DNA from: Flavobacterium aquidurense
GTDB lineage: Bacteria > Bacteroidota > Bacteroidia > Flavobacteriales > Flavobacteriaceae
Reading direction: 5' to 3'
Length of the DNA stretch: 64,000 nt
Assembly: GCF_001404985.1 (NCBI RefSeq)
Contig: NZ_JRLF01000012.1
Span: 124,001 to 188,000, forward strand
In this document: piece after piece, positions 8,706-17,447 of the stretch
How positions within the stretch are numbered: position 1 is the stretch's first letter
Layout: every line of letters starts with the position of its first letter
Position numbers and translations under genes: made by a program
Notes under the pieces: generated by a model
Told to the model about the DNA's origin: nothing
The model's database searches: none
What the model saw: the letters and a program-made list of their open reading frames with translations, nothing else

Positions 8706-9212
8706 TCAAGGAAGTACATCAACACACTTATAGTAACGTTTGCTGTAATGATCTGAGTCCAGATCGCTAATCGTTACGCTGCCGGCTTTTCCGGATGACG
8801 CGTGAATGAATTTGGAGTGCATACCATTTGCCTCACAGATGATTCCCAAATGCCCAATAATAGTTTTATCCTTATAGCCATAAAAAACTAAAACGTCTCC
8901 CACTTTAAATTCTTCAGGAGATAACTTTGTTCCTATATTCTTGTAACCACTTGAACTTCTTGGTAAAGTGATGCCGTAATTTTTAAAAACATAATTTACG
9001 AAACCAGAACAATCAAATCCTTTTTTAGGATCATTTCCTGCATATAAATAAGGTGTTCCTAAGTAATTTTTAGCATATTTAACAATAGAAGCACGCTCGA
9101 TTTTAGTTGATTTTTCCTGAATTTGAATTATTTCGGTTTTATTTGTTTTTTTACAAGTAAAAGAAGAGCATAATACGGCAGAAAGTAATAATATAGAAAG
9201 GCTTGATTTCAT
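8706..9212 (-). CDS. NlpC/P60 family cell-wall peptidase
   Basis: 168 residues: N-terminal signal segment (1-19; C15 or C20 could be lipidated but neither lipobox is ideal), then an NlpC/P60 domain. Catalytic C68 in GFDCSGFV, H121 in IIGHLGI and H137 in FIHASS are present, as are the GTPYLYAG and LPRSSSGY segments. It should cleave D-glutamyl-diaminopimelate bonds in peptidoglycan peptides. It converges with the L,D-transpeptidase across a palindromic repeat, so the two wall enzymes are neighbours but not co-transcribed. Confidence 0.88.
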   Translation of the reverse strand: MKSSLSILLLSAVLCSSFTCKKTNKTEIIQIQEKSTKIERASIVKYAKNYLGTPYLYAGNDPKKGFDCSGFVNYVFKNYGITLPRSSSGYKNIGTKLSPEEFKVGDVLVFYGYKDKTIIGHLGIICEANGMHSKFIHASSGKAGSVTISDLDSDHYSKRYYKCVDVLP

Positions 9213-9392
9213 TTTTTGAAGTTAAATCAGAAGATTAGTGAATAAAGATAACCCGTTGCTTTTGATTATCAAAGCAATAGTTCGTTATTAGATTTTGCTA
9301 TTCATTATAAAACGCAAAAAGATATATTATATTTTGGTGTTTTTTTATTGCTTTTTGATGTTTTAGTATCTTTCTGTATGTCGTTTTTCAGA

Positions 9393-9400
9393 TATATTTG
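9393..9400 (+). promoter_or_regulatory. -7 box of the CE2 esterase gene
   Basis: TATATTTG, 30 bp before the start codon, matches TAnnTTTG. It probably drives the esterase pair. Confidence 0.45.
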
Positions 9401-9430
9401 TGAATCGTATTTATATTTAACAAATAAATT

Positions 9431-10525
9431 ATGTTTCTCAAAAAAATATCATTTTTAATTTCATTTTTGCTGATTTCAATTGTTTCAATTTCACAAAGCA
9501 AAACAAATACTTTTCTTTATCAGGGTCGTGTAGAAAAACTTGAAAATAATACTGTAATATTAATTGGAACTGCTTCTTCCGTTTCTTTTAATTTTATAGG
9601 AAATAAATGCTCAATTTCTTTGCAAAGTGTTGATTCATGGGAACATCATAATTATGTTTCTTTAGTATTAGACGGGAAATATATTGGGAAACTCAGAATC
9701 GAAAAAGGGGCACAGCAAGTATTTCCAATAAAAGTAACTTCAAATAAAAAAGTTCATACACTCGAAATCTATAAAACTACAGAAGCACACAGTGGCGGAA
9801 TTCTATTTGCAGGAACTACAGCAAAACTAACTTCTCTTACTTCTAAAAAGAAAAAGAAAATCGAATTTATAGGCGATTCCATTACTTGCGGAGCGGCAAG
9901 CGATCCGTCTGATATTCCGTGTGATAAAGGAGAATATTTTGATCATCATAATGGCTATTATGCTTACGGACCAGTACTTTCCCGTGCAATTGGTGTTGAT
10001 TATTTGATGAGTTCTGTTTCAGGAATTGGCATGTATAGAAATTGGAACGATGAGAATAAAGACGAAGCCATTATGCCGGATGTCTACCAGAATTTATATT
10101 TGACGAAAGACAATTCTAAACCTAAATATGATTTTGCTTTTCAGCCTGATATTATCAGTATTGCATTAGGAACCAATGATTTTTCAGGTGGAGATGGTAA
10201 AAAAGAACGTATGCCTTTTAATCCTGAAAAGTACGTTTTGAATTACATCAACTTTATTAAAATGTTGTATAAACACAATCCGAAAGTACAAATAGTGATT
10301 ACAAACAGCCCAATGGTTGGTGGAGAAAGAGGAATTGTTTTTGAAGATTGCCTGAATAAAGTAAAAGCCGCTTTTGAATCTGATAAAACGCATAAACCTG
10401 TGTTGATTTTTAAATTTAAACCAATGACTCCAAACGGTTGCAGCGGACATCCTGATGTGGCAGATCATAAAGTTCTGGCAGAGGAATACGCTCCGTTTTT
10501 AAAAAAGTTACTAAATGAAAAATAA
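9431..10525 (+). CDS. CE2-type carbohydrate acetylesterase (SGNH hydrolase)
   Basis: 364 residues with a signal peptide (1-22, cleavage after SISQS). The N-terminal jelly-roll (about 30-135) and C-terminal SGNH domain (about 143-364) are the two-domain CE2 layout. The nucleophile is S150 in FIGDSITCG; GTND (247-250) is block III, and HPDVADH (340-346) supplies the catalytic histidine. It should remove O-acetyl groups from hemicellulose oligosaccharides in the periplasm. The last 11 bases overlap the start of the next gene, so the two are coupled. In this mannan locus the likely substrate is acetylated mannan. Confidence 0.85.
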   Translation: MFLKKISFLISFLLISIVSISQSKTNTFLYQGRVEKLENNTVILIGTASSVSFNFIGNKCSISLQSVDSWEHHNYVSLVLDGKYIGKLRIEKGAQQVFPIKVTSNKKVHTLEIYKTTEAHSGGILFAGTTAKLTSLTSKKKKKIEFIGDSITCGAASDPSDIPCDKGEYFDHHNGYYAYGPVLSRAIGVDYLMSSVSGIGMYRNWNDENKDEAIMPDVYQNLYLTKDNSKPKYDFAFQPDIISIALGTNDFSGGDGKKERMPFNPEKYVLNYINFIKMLYKHNPKVQIVITNSPMVGGERGIVFEDCLNKVKAAFESDKTHKPVLIFKFKPMTPNGCSGHPDVADHKVLAEEYAPFLKKLLNEK

Positions 10526-11906
10526 TATATTTAAGTTTGTTTTCATTCTGATGATTTCCAGTACTATGATGGCAAACGTTACACTTCCGACTATTTTTGG
10601 CGATAATATGGTTTTACAACGCAACTCTGAAGTGAAAATTTGGGGTTGGGCAAATCCAAAAGAGGAAATCAAATTAGTTTCGAGCTGGAACAATCAGGAA
10701 TATAAAGTAATAGCCAATAATCAGGCACAATGGGAATTGCATATAAAAACACCTGAAGCAGGAGGACCTTACACGATTTCTATAAAAGGATATAACGAAG
10801 TTGTGCTTAAAAACATCCTGATTGGCGAAGTTTGGGTTTGTTCCGGACAATCTAACATGGAAATGTCTGTAAGCTGGGGAATAGATAATGGAGAGCAAGA
10901 AATGAAAAATTCGACAAATCCGAACATTCGATTTTTTACTGTCCCGAAACTAACGGCGACAACTCCTCAAAATAATCTATCAGGAAACTGGGTCGAATCG
11001 ACTCCGGAAACTATGAAATACTTTAGCGCAATTGGCTATTTTTTTGCCAAGCGTTTACAAGAAGATTTAAAAAATGTTCCTATCGGATTAATTTCGTCTA
11101 ATTGGGGCGGAACTCCTGCTGAAATCTGGATGCCCGAAGAAGTGGTGCAGAATGATCCTGTTTTATTAGAAAATGCTAAAAAACTGAACGAACAAGAATA
11201 TGGGCCACGCCAACCCGGACGTGCCTATAATGCAATGATTTACCCGCTTATTGGTTTTAAAATTGCAGGAACACTTTGGTATCAGGGCGAATCGAATGTG
11301 GGTTCATTGGTTTATGATCAAACTTTATCGGCTTTGATTACTTCCTGGAGAAAAGCCTGGCAAGATGAATTCCCATTTTATTTCGTTCAAATTGCGCCAT
11401 ATAAAACGGGTTCTAATAATTTTTCGAATGTTACGGTAAGAAATTCTCAACGGAAAGTACTGAAAGAAGTTAATAAAACCGGAATTGTGGTGATCAGCGA
11501 TGTTTCGGATACTATAGATATTCATCCTAAGAATAAAAAGTCAGTTGGGATTCGTTTGGCAAATCTGGCTTTGGCAGAAACTTATCATGAGGTTTCAGTA
11601 CTAAATTCCAGTCTGGTGAATAGTCCGCTTTATAAAGATTTTCAAATTGACAAGAACCAAGCAATCGTTTCGTTTGATTATGCTGATGGATTGTATTTTA
11701 AAAACAAAACTTCGAATCAATTTGAAGTCGCCGGAGCTGATGGAGTTTTCTATCCTGCAGAAGCTTCGATAAAAAACAATCAAGTGATTTTGGTGAGTAA
11801 AAAAGTTCTAAATCCTGCAAAAGTGAGATTTGCATGGGGAAATACAATTCAGTCTGATTTGTTTAATAAAGCGAATTTGCCGGCTTCTTGTTTTATTTCT
11901 GAATAA
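10515..11906 (+). CDS. SASA-domain acetylesterase (sialate O-acetylesterase family)
   Basis: 463 residues with a signal peptide (about 1-20). The SGNH-type SASA domain has nucleophile S113 in CSGQSNMEMS, the WYQGESN block (255-261) and a DIHP motif (D335, H337). The annotation sialate esterase is the family name only: no sialic acid gene is nearby. Next to a CE2 esterase in a mannan locus it more likely deacetylates hemicellulose. Translationally coupled to the preceding gene (11-base overlap). Confidence 0.82.
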   Translation: MKNNIFKFVFILMISSTMMANVTLPTIFGDNMVLQRNSEVKIWGWANPKEEIKLVSSWNNQEYKVIANNQAQWELHIKTPEAGGPYTISIKGYNEVVLKNILIGEVWVCSGQSNMEMSVSWGIDNGEQEMKNSTNPNIRFFTVPKLTATTPQNNLSGNWVESTPETMKYFSAIGYFFAKRLQEDLKNVPIGLISSNWGGTPAEIWMPEEVVQNDPVLLENAKKLNEQEYGPRQPGRAYNAMIYPLIGFKIAGTLWYQGESNVGSLVYDQTLSALITSWRKAWQDEFPFYFVQIAPYKTGSNNFSNVTVRNSQRKVLKEVNKTGIVVISDVSDTIDIHPKNKKSVGIRLANLALAETYHEVSVLNSSLVNSPLYKDFQIDKNQAIVSFDYADGLYFKNKTSNQFEVAGADGVFYPAEASIKNNQVILVSKKVLNPAKVRFAWGNTIQSDLFNKANLPASCFISE

Positions 11907-11992
11907 AGAATTTGTTCAGGGATTGTACTGATGTAACGGATTGATGTGGATTTTATTTTTTTATCTCTTCAAGAGTGCTTTATAGTTTTTTT

Positions 11993-12019
11993 GTCATTCT
12001 TAGGAACGAGGAATATCTG
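11993..12019. repeat. Half copy of GTCAT...GAGGAAC repeat
   Basis: GTCATTCTTAGGAACGAGG followed by AATATC resembles one arm (in reverse complement) of the inverted repeat at 17328-17425. It starts 86 bp after the esterase stop codon. Confidence 0.5.
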
Positions 12020-12025
12020 TAAATT

Positions 12026-12113
12026 GCGTGAGGGATAGCAGTGAAAAGCCCACAGCCTGACGAAGGAAGCGCGAGGACTTGTAGCGAATAGCCCGACCCG
12101 AAGGGACACGACC
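12026..12113. repeat. Palindromic intergenic repeat R1, copy 1
   Basis: Starts GCGTGAGGGATAGCAGTG and ends ATAGCCCGACCCGAAGGG. It shares its ends with 43601-43709 and, in reverse orientation, with 17215-17296 and 38326-38402. With the half repeat before it and a TTAGCAACTTAGAATC tract after it, it fills the 289-bp gap between the esterase and GH3 genes; no ORF is visible there. Confidence 0.65.
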
Positions 12114-12195
12114 AAAATGTAAAACTTAGCAACTTAGAATCTCAAAGCCTCAAAACCTTATTGCTTTTAAAATAAACTATCTGACCATTACCATT

Positions 12196-14490
12196 ATGAA
12201 AAATAAAAAAATAATAACTATCGGGGTTTTTGCCCTGTTTACTGTTGGAAATATGAATGCACAAAAAAAGCCTTATCTGGATAAAAATAAAACGATTGAA
12301 CAACGTATTGATTTGCTTTTGCCTTTGATGACATTAGAGGAAAAAGTGGGGCAGATGAATCAATATAACGGATTTTGGGATGTAACGGGACCAGCTCCAA
12401 AAGGTGGAAGTGCTGAACTAAAATACGAACATTTACGAAAAGGATGGGTAGGTTCGATGCTTACTGTTCGAGGTGTAAAAGAAGTTCGTGCTGTTCAGAA
12501 AATTGCGGTTGAAGAAACAAGATTAGGAATTCCGTTGATTATAGGTTTTGATGTGATTCATGGTTATAAAACGTTGAGCCCAATTCCGTTGGCAGAAGCC
12601 GCGAGTTGGGATCTGGAAGCAATTAAAAAATCGGCAGCCATTGCGGCTGATGAAGCTTCGGCATCTGGAATTAACTGGACTTTTGGACCTAATGTTGATG
12701 TGGCAAATGATGCGCGTTGGGGTCGTGTGATGGAAGGTGCAGGAGAAGATCCGTATTTAGGCAGTAAAATTGCAATTGCCAGAGTTCATGGTTTTCAGGG
12801 TGAAACAATTGCTGATCTGGCTAAAGTAAATACGATTGCGGCTTGTGCAAAACACTTTGCGGCTTACGGTTATGTAGAGGCGGGATTAGAATATAATATT
12901 GTCGATATTAGTAATTCAAAATTATACAACTCAGTTTTGCCTCCTTTTGAAGCAACGGTTCAGGCGGGAGTTCGTACGTTTATGAATTCGTTTAATACCT
13001 TGAATGGCGTTCCGGCAACTGGAAATGTTTTCTTGCAAAGAGATATTCTGAAAGGAAAATGGAAGTTTGATGGTTTTGTGATTTCAGATTATGCTTCGAT
13101 TCGAGAAATGATTGCGCATGGATATGCAAAAGACGAAGCAGATGCTACTGCAAAAGCTGTACTTGCCGGTTCTGACATGGACATGGAATCGTATTTGTAT
13201 GTGGCAAAATTAGTAGCTTTGGTAAAAGATGGAAAAGTAAAAGAGAGTTTAGTTGATGATGCGGTTCGCAGAATTTTGCGTGTAAAATTTGAACTTGGTT
13301 TGTTTGATGATCCATATAGATATTGTGATGAAAAACGCGAAAAAGAAGTTGTGGGAAGCAAAGCCAATAATGACGGCGTTTTGGATATGGCGAAGAAATC
13401 TATCGTATTGTTGAAGAACGAAAAGAATTTGCTTCCACTGAAAAAATCAGGACAAAAAATTGCTTTGATTGGTGCTTTGGCAAATGATAAAAATAGTCCT
13501 CTTGGAAGCTGGAGAATTGCTGCAGATGATAATACAGCCGTTTCGGTTTTAGAAGGAATGAAGCAATACAAAGACAATCAATTGGTTTTTGAAAAGGGTG
13601 CCGATTTGCTTTCGCAAAAAGCTACTTTTTTAACAGAAACTATTTTTAATACCACTGATAAAAGTGGATTTGAAGCCGCTAAAACAGCTGCGAAAAATGC
13701 TGACGTTGTCGTAATGGTTTTAGGAGAATACGGATTTCAAAGCGGTGAGGGCAGAAGCAGAACAGACTTGAATTTGCCGGGATTGCAACAGGAATTGTTA
13801 GAAGAAATTTATAAAGTAAATCCAAATGTGGTTTTGGTTTTAAATAATGGTCGTCCGTTGAGTATTCCGTGGGCAGCAGAAAATATTCCGGCTATTGTAG
13901 AAGCCTGGCAATTAGGAACTCAAACCGGAAATGCAGTTGCACAGGTTTTATACGGCGATTATAATCCGAGTGGAAAATTGCCAATGTCGTTCCCGAGAAA
14001 TGTGGGTCAGGTTCCTGTTTATTACAATAAATACAGTACAGGAAGACCAATAGACAGCGATAAAAATGTGTTTTGGTCACATTATATGGATGTGGAGAAA
14101 ACACCTCAATATCCTTTTGGTTTTGGATTGAGTTATACGAAGTTTGATTATAAAGATTTAAAATTAAATAAAACTGCTTTTGCAAAAGGGGAGAACGTAC
14201 AAGTTAGTGTTGCTGTAACCAACTCCGGAAATTATGACGGTAAAGAAGTCGTACAATTATATATTCGCGATGAATACGCCAGTATTGTGCGACCAATAAA
14301 AGAACTAAAAGGTTTTGAATTGGTGAATTTGAAAAAAGGAGAAACTAAAACGGTAACTTTTACTTTGACAGAAAAAGAATTAGGGTTTTATGATAATGAT
14401 GGAAATTATTTAGTTGAACCGGGAACTTTTAAAATTATGGTTGGAGGAAGTTCAGATACTGGTTTAACGAGTGGCTTTGAATTGAAATAG
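12196..14490 (+). CDS. bglX: GH3 beta-glucosidase, BglX-like, exported
   Basis: 764 residues with a signal peptide (1-22, NMNAQ). The (beta/alpha)8 domain has the GEDPYLGS and KHFAAYG substrate-binding motifs and the nucleophile D298 in GFVISDYAS. The alpha/beta sandwich has GEGRSRTDLNLP with candidate acid/base glutamates. A fibronectin-III-like domain (about 665-760) closes the protein. It should release terminal beta-glucose (or mannose) from oligosaccharides in the periplasm. In glucomannan breakdown it would remove glucose from the non-reducing end. It is monocistronic, flanked by repeat elements. Confidence 0.88.
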   Translation: MKNKKIITIGVFALFTVGNMNAQKKPYLDKNKTIEQRIDLLLPLMTLEEKVGQMNQYNGFWDVTGPAPKGGSAELKYEHLRKGWVGSMLTVRGVKEVRAVQKIAVEETRLGIPLIIGFDVIHGYKTLSPIPLAEAASWDLEAIKKSAAIAADEASASGINWTFGPNVDVANDARWGRVMEGAGEDPYLGSKIAIARVHGFQGETIADLAKVNTIAACAKHFAAYGYVEAGLEYNIVDISNSKLYNSVLPPFEATVQAGVRTFMNSFNTLNGVPATGNVFLQRDILKGKWKFDGFVISDYASIREMIAHGYAKDEADATAKAVLAGSDMDMESYLYVAKLVALVKDGKVKESLVDDAVRRILRVKFELGLFDDPYRYCDEKREKEVVGSKANNDGVLDMAKKSIVLLKNEKNLLPLKKSGQKIALIGALANDKNSPLGSWRIAADDNTAVSVLEGMKQYKDNQLVFEKGADLLSQKATFLTETIFNTTDKSGFEAAKTAAKNADVVVMVLGEYGFQSGEGRSRTDLNLPGLQQELLEEIYKVNPNVVLVLNNGRPLSIPWAAENIPAIVEAWQLGTQTGNAVAQVLYGDYNPSGKLPMSFPRNVGQVPVYYNKYSTGRPIDSDKNVFWSHYMDVEKTPQYPFGFGLSYTKFDYKDLKLNKTAFAKGENVQVSVAVTNSGNYDGKEVVQLYIRDEYASIVRPIKELKGFELVNLKKGETKTVTFTLTEKELGFYDNDGNYLVEPGTFKIMVGGSSDTGLTSGFELK

Positions 14491-14499
14491 TGAAGAAAT

Positions 14500-14722
14500 A
14501 ATCTCGCAAAGACGCAGAGGCGCAAAGTTTTTTTGAATAGACCCTAGCTTTAGCTAGAGAATAACATTTGAATAGAAAAGGGTTTTAGCCCAACTATAAA
14601 GTTTGGCTAAAGCCCTTTTGTTAGCGTTTATATTTTCATCCAGCTAAAGATGGACGCTATTCAATCTTAAGATTCGTGAATCATGGCGAAAAAACTTTGC
14701 GTCTCTGCGTCTTTGCGAGATT
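14500..14722. repeat. Nested inverted-repeat element, 223 bp
   Basis: The outer arms (14500-14533 and 14689-14722; AATCTCGCAAAGACGCAGAG and so on) are complementary over 34 bp with one mismatch. Inside are a second pair (TTGAATAG near 14533 and CTATTCAA near 14656) and a central stem (14576-14594 with 14601-14619, AAAGGGTTTTAGCCC type). No ORF. It occupies most of the 319-bp gap after the GH3 gene. Confidence 0.8.
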
Positions 14723-14809
14723 AAAAAAAACACAACTTTTGAATTAATAACTTTTGATATTTTTCTACCTTTAAAACCTATTAAAACTCCAACCAATTAA
14801 ACTAAAATA

Positions 14810-15766
14810 ATGAAATATAACAGATGTGGAAGAAGCGGACTATTACTACCTGAAATTTCTTTGGGATTGTGGCATAACTTCGGTTCTGTAGATAATTTTG
14901 ATAATGCAGAAAGTATTGCTGTAGAAGCTTTTGATAAAGGAATTACGCATTATGATTTGGCAAATAATTACGGACCGGTTCCGGGTTCTGCAGAGACTAA
15001 TTTTGGTAAAATTCTATGGCATAATTTTCAGGGAAATCTTCGTGATGAAATTATCATTTCGACTAAAGCGGGTTATACCATGTGGGACGGGCCTTACGGA
15101 GATTGGGGTTCCAGGAAATATTTGTTATCGAGTTTAGATCAGAGCCTGAAAAGAATGAAAGTAGATTATGTCGATATTTTCTATTCACATCGTCCAGATC
15201 CTGAAACTCCAATTGAAGAAACTATGATGGCGCTTGATTATGCCGTAAGAAGTGGAAAAGCGTTATATGTAGGAATCAGTAATTATTCGGCTGAAGAAAC
15301 TCGTGTAGCGGTTGATGTCCTGAAGCAATTAGGAACGCCATGTTTGATTCATCAGGCAAAATATTCAATGTTAGAGCGTTGGGTCGAAAATGGTTTATTA
15401 GATGTTCTGGAAGAAAAAGGAGTAGGATGTATCGCCTTTTCGCCTTTGGCACAAGGACTTTTAACAGATAAATATCTGAATGGAATACCTGAAAACTCCA
15501 GAGCACATAACCCAAACGGACATTTAAAAGAAGATGAGGTAACTCAGGAACGCATTCAAAAATTAGTTCAGCTGAATGAAATTGCTCAAAATCGCAATCA
15601 GTCTTTAGCACAAATGGCTTTAGCCTGGCTGCAAAAGGATAAACGAATTACATCGGTTTTAGTTGGGGCAAGTTCTGTTAGGCAATTGAACAATAATATT
15701 GATTGTTTACAAAGTCTGGAATTTACTCATGATGAATTGAATGCAATTGAAAAGATATTGGAGTAA
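14810..15766 (+). CDS. Aldo/keto reductase, YghZ-like
   Basis: 318 residues, no signal peptide. A TIM-barrel NADPH-dependent reductase with the tetrad visible: D and Y in HYDLANNYGP, K in ISTKAGY and H in FYSHRPDP. The C-terminal SVLVGASSVRQL segment is the cofactor phosphate site. It belongs to the group that includes E. coli YghZ (L-glyceraldehyde-3-phosphate reductase), though it is slightly shorter. Its role in the sugar locus is not clear from sequence; it may act on a sugar aldehyde or be a passenger. Confidence 0.85.
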   Translation: MKYNRCGRSGLLLPEISLGLWHNFGSVDNFDNAESIAVEAFDKGITHYDLANNYGPVPGSAETNFGKILWHNFQGNLRDEIIISTKAGYTMWDGPYGDWGSRKYLLSSLDQSLKRMKVDYVDIFYSHRPDPETPIEETMMALDYAVRSGKALYVGISNYSAEETRVAVDVLKQLGTPCLIHQAKYSMLERWVENGLLDVLEEKGVGCIAFSPLAQGLLTDKYLNGIPENSRAHNPNGHLKEDEVTQERIQKLVQLNEIAQNRNQSLAQMALAWLQKDKRITSVLVGASSVRQLNNNIDCLQSLEFTHDELNAIEKILE

Positions 15767-15844
15767 AATGTATTCTGTAAAATGTAAATTGTACATGCGC
15801 ATATTGTAGAGGCGCACAGCAGTGCGTCTCCGTTGTGCATAAAT

Positions 15845-15889
15845 AAACCCGACAGGTTTTTATCCCGAGGCTTCGGGACTGTCGGGTTT
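15845..15889. terminator. Bidirectional terminator between convergent genes
   Basis: AAACCCGACAG (15845-15855) pairs with CTGTCGGGTTT (15879-15889), and an inner stem TCCCGA/TCGGGA (15863-15878) sits in its loop. It lies between the convergent reductase and GH5 genes. Confidence 0.75.
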
Positions 15890-15913
15890 AAAATGTATAA
15901 AGGTTTGCTTTAT

Positions 15914-17200
15914 CTATTTTTTCAATTGTAAATTGTATTTCTTCACAATATCCAAAGTCGATTTATCTGTAGAAAAAACCGAATTCAATCCTTGTGGTTC
16001 TTGCGGAGGATCTGTAGTTAACGGATCTCCCGGATTCCATTTTCCATCTTGAGTTACTGCTTTTCCTTCTCCACCAAATCCCCAAAAATTAGCGGCTTGT
16101 AACGGACCATTATTTTTAACGCTTTCGGCAACTCTGCTAAAAATATAATTGTAAAAAACATCTCTGTTTAATGTTGATGCAGTTGCCACTAAACTTTCGT
16201 TTTCTCTTCCTAAACCAAATTCTTCAATAATAATCGGACGCTTTAGGTTGTTAGCGACCTTAATGTGATCGTCAATATATTTACCTGCATTCTCAAGTGT
16301 TGTTGGCATTGATTTTTCTGGATTATCTGCCTTGAACCAATTCCAGTTTTTAGGCCAGATGTGCATGGTCAAATAATCAATGTTAGGATTTTGGTGTGTT
16401 CTTTCAAAAATTTCCATGCTGTCGTTCGAGCTGTTTTTCCCTTCAGAACCTGTTGAAACCAGATGATTTTTGTCCAGGCTGTCAATCAGATTTACAATGT
16501 TATTCAACCAAATCGTAAATTTTGTTTCATTTTCTACAGTAAATAATCGTGGTTCATTACCCACTTGCCACGCCATAATCGTATTATCTTCAGTATATTT
16601 CTTTTTAGAGTATTTATTGGTTCTTCCAATAATAAATCTCACATGATTTTCTAAAGCTTTCATGCAAGGTTCACAACTATGAAATTGTTCTGTATATGCC
16701 ATAAATTGAGGCCAGGTATTGGGAGCAATATTCGGAACCGGAATTGCGCCTTTGCCATTCCACTCTAAATATTGTGACATTCCGCCGGACCATTCCCAGT
16801 TATTGGTTAGATATAAAACCGCATACATTTTGCGTTTGCTCATTTCACTGATCAAAAAATCTAACCCGTCAAGCAAATCATCATCGTATTTTCCCTGTTC
16901 GTATTGCAACGCTGGGCGAACTGTAAAATCGTATTTTCCGCCATCAGCACCAACGAGAATTCTGAGATTGTCAATTCCGTTTTTCTGCATCAAATCCAAT
17001 TCACGAAGCAATCTTTTTCTGTCGCCCACTTTTTTCGAAGCCAGTAAACTTCCATACCAATAATTGGTTCCAATATATGCGTACGGTTTATTTCCTTTAT
17101 AAAATTGCGTTCCTTTGACCGTAATTCTTTCCTGCGCCTGACAAGCAATTGCACAAAGCATTAAACCGAATACAAGAGTTTTTAGAAATTTATTTTTCAT
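15914..17200 (-). CDS. GH5 subfamily 7-like beta-mannanase
   Basis: 428 residues with an export signal (1-20 or so; C20 could be lipidated in AIACQ). The barrel carries acid/base E216 in AWQVGNEPR and nucleophile E327 in IIIEEFGLGRE; GTNYWYGSLL near the N-terminus and MHIWPKNW are typical of mannan endo-1,4-beta-mannosidases of GH5_7. It should cut the mannan backbone. It lies downstream of the GH26-MFS-GH130-epimerase operon in the same direction, but a 247-bp gap with two repeat elements separates it. Confidence 0.85.
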   Translation of the reverse strand: MKNKFLKTLVFGLMLCAIACQAQERITVKGTQFYKGNKPYAYIGTNYWYGSLLASKKVGDRKRLLRELDLMQKNGIDNLRILVGADGGKYDFTVRPALQYEQGKYDDDLLDGLDFLISEMSKRKMYAVLYLTNNWEWSGGMSQYLEWNGKGAIPVPNIAPNTWPQFMAYTEQFHSCEPCMKALENHVRFIIGRTNKYSKKKYTEDNTIMAWQVGNEPRLFTVENETKFTIWLNNIVNLIDSLDKNHLVSTGSEGKNSSNDSMEIFERTHQNPNIDYLTMHIWPKNWNWFKADNPEKSMPTTLENAGKYIDDHIKVANNLKRPIIIEEFGLGRENESLVATASTLNRDVFYNYIFSRVAESVKNNGPLQAANFWGFGGEGKAVTQDGKWNPGDPLTTDPPQEPQGLNSVFSTDKSTLDIVKKYNLQLKK

Positions 17201-17214
17201 TAGTTGTTTTTTTA

Positions 17215-17296
17215 GGAGCTAATCCTGCTATCCGTTTCAATCTTTTATTTTTTTAAAGAAAAAAAACAAAAGGATTTCCACTTCTATCAGGGCTAG
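17215..17296. repeat. Palindromic intergenic repeat R1, copy 2
   Basis: Begins GGAGCTAATCCTGCTATCCG and ends TTCTATCAGGGCTAG; the middle can fold AAGGATT against AATCTTTT. Same orientation as 38326-38402. It lies 15 bp upstream of the GH5 start codon, so it would be in that gene's leader if transcription enters from the upstream operon. Confidence 0.7.
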
Positions 17297-17327
17297 GGAT
17301 TTTCGTTTTTTAGTTTGTCATAATCTT

Positions 17328-17425
17328 GTCATTTCGACGAAGGAGAAATCACACAAGGGATTCTACAAAGATTGGCGATTTTGATTTCGGAGTTTCTAGT
17401 GGGATCCCTCGTTCCTCGGGATGAC
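17328..17425. repeat. Inverted repeat, GTCATTTCGACGAAGGAG family
   Basis: Arms 17328-17350 and 17403-17425 are complementary at 17 of 23 positions and flank a spacer of about 52 bp. The arms resemble 11993-12019. The element fills the gap after the epimerase gene and could act as its transcript end. Confidence 0.7.
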
Positions 17426-17447
17426 ATAAAAAGCGTTAATTATCAAT

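Noticed and set aside
10515..11906. Sialic acid metabolism
   Set aside because: The SASA family name is the only hint; no sialidase, lyase or transporter of sialic acid is nearby, and the locus is mannan-related.
13089..13577. 162-codon open frame antisense to the GH3 gene
   Set aside because: Serine- and phenylalanine-rich shadow of a well-supported coding region; no promoter or conserved motif.
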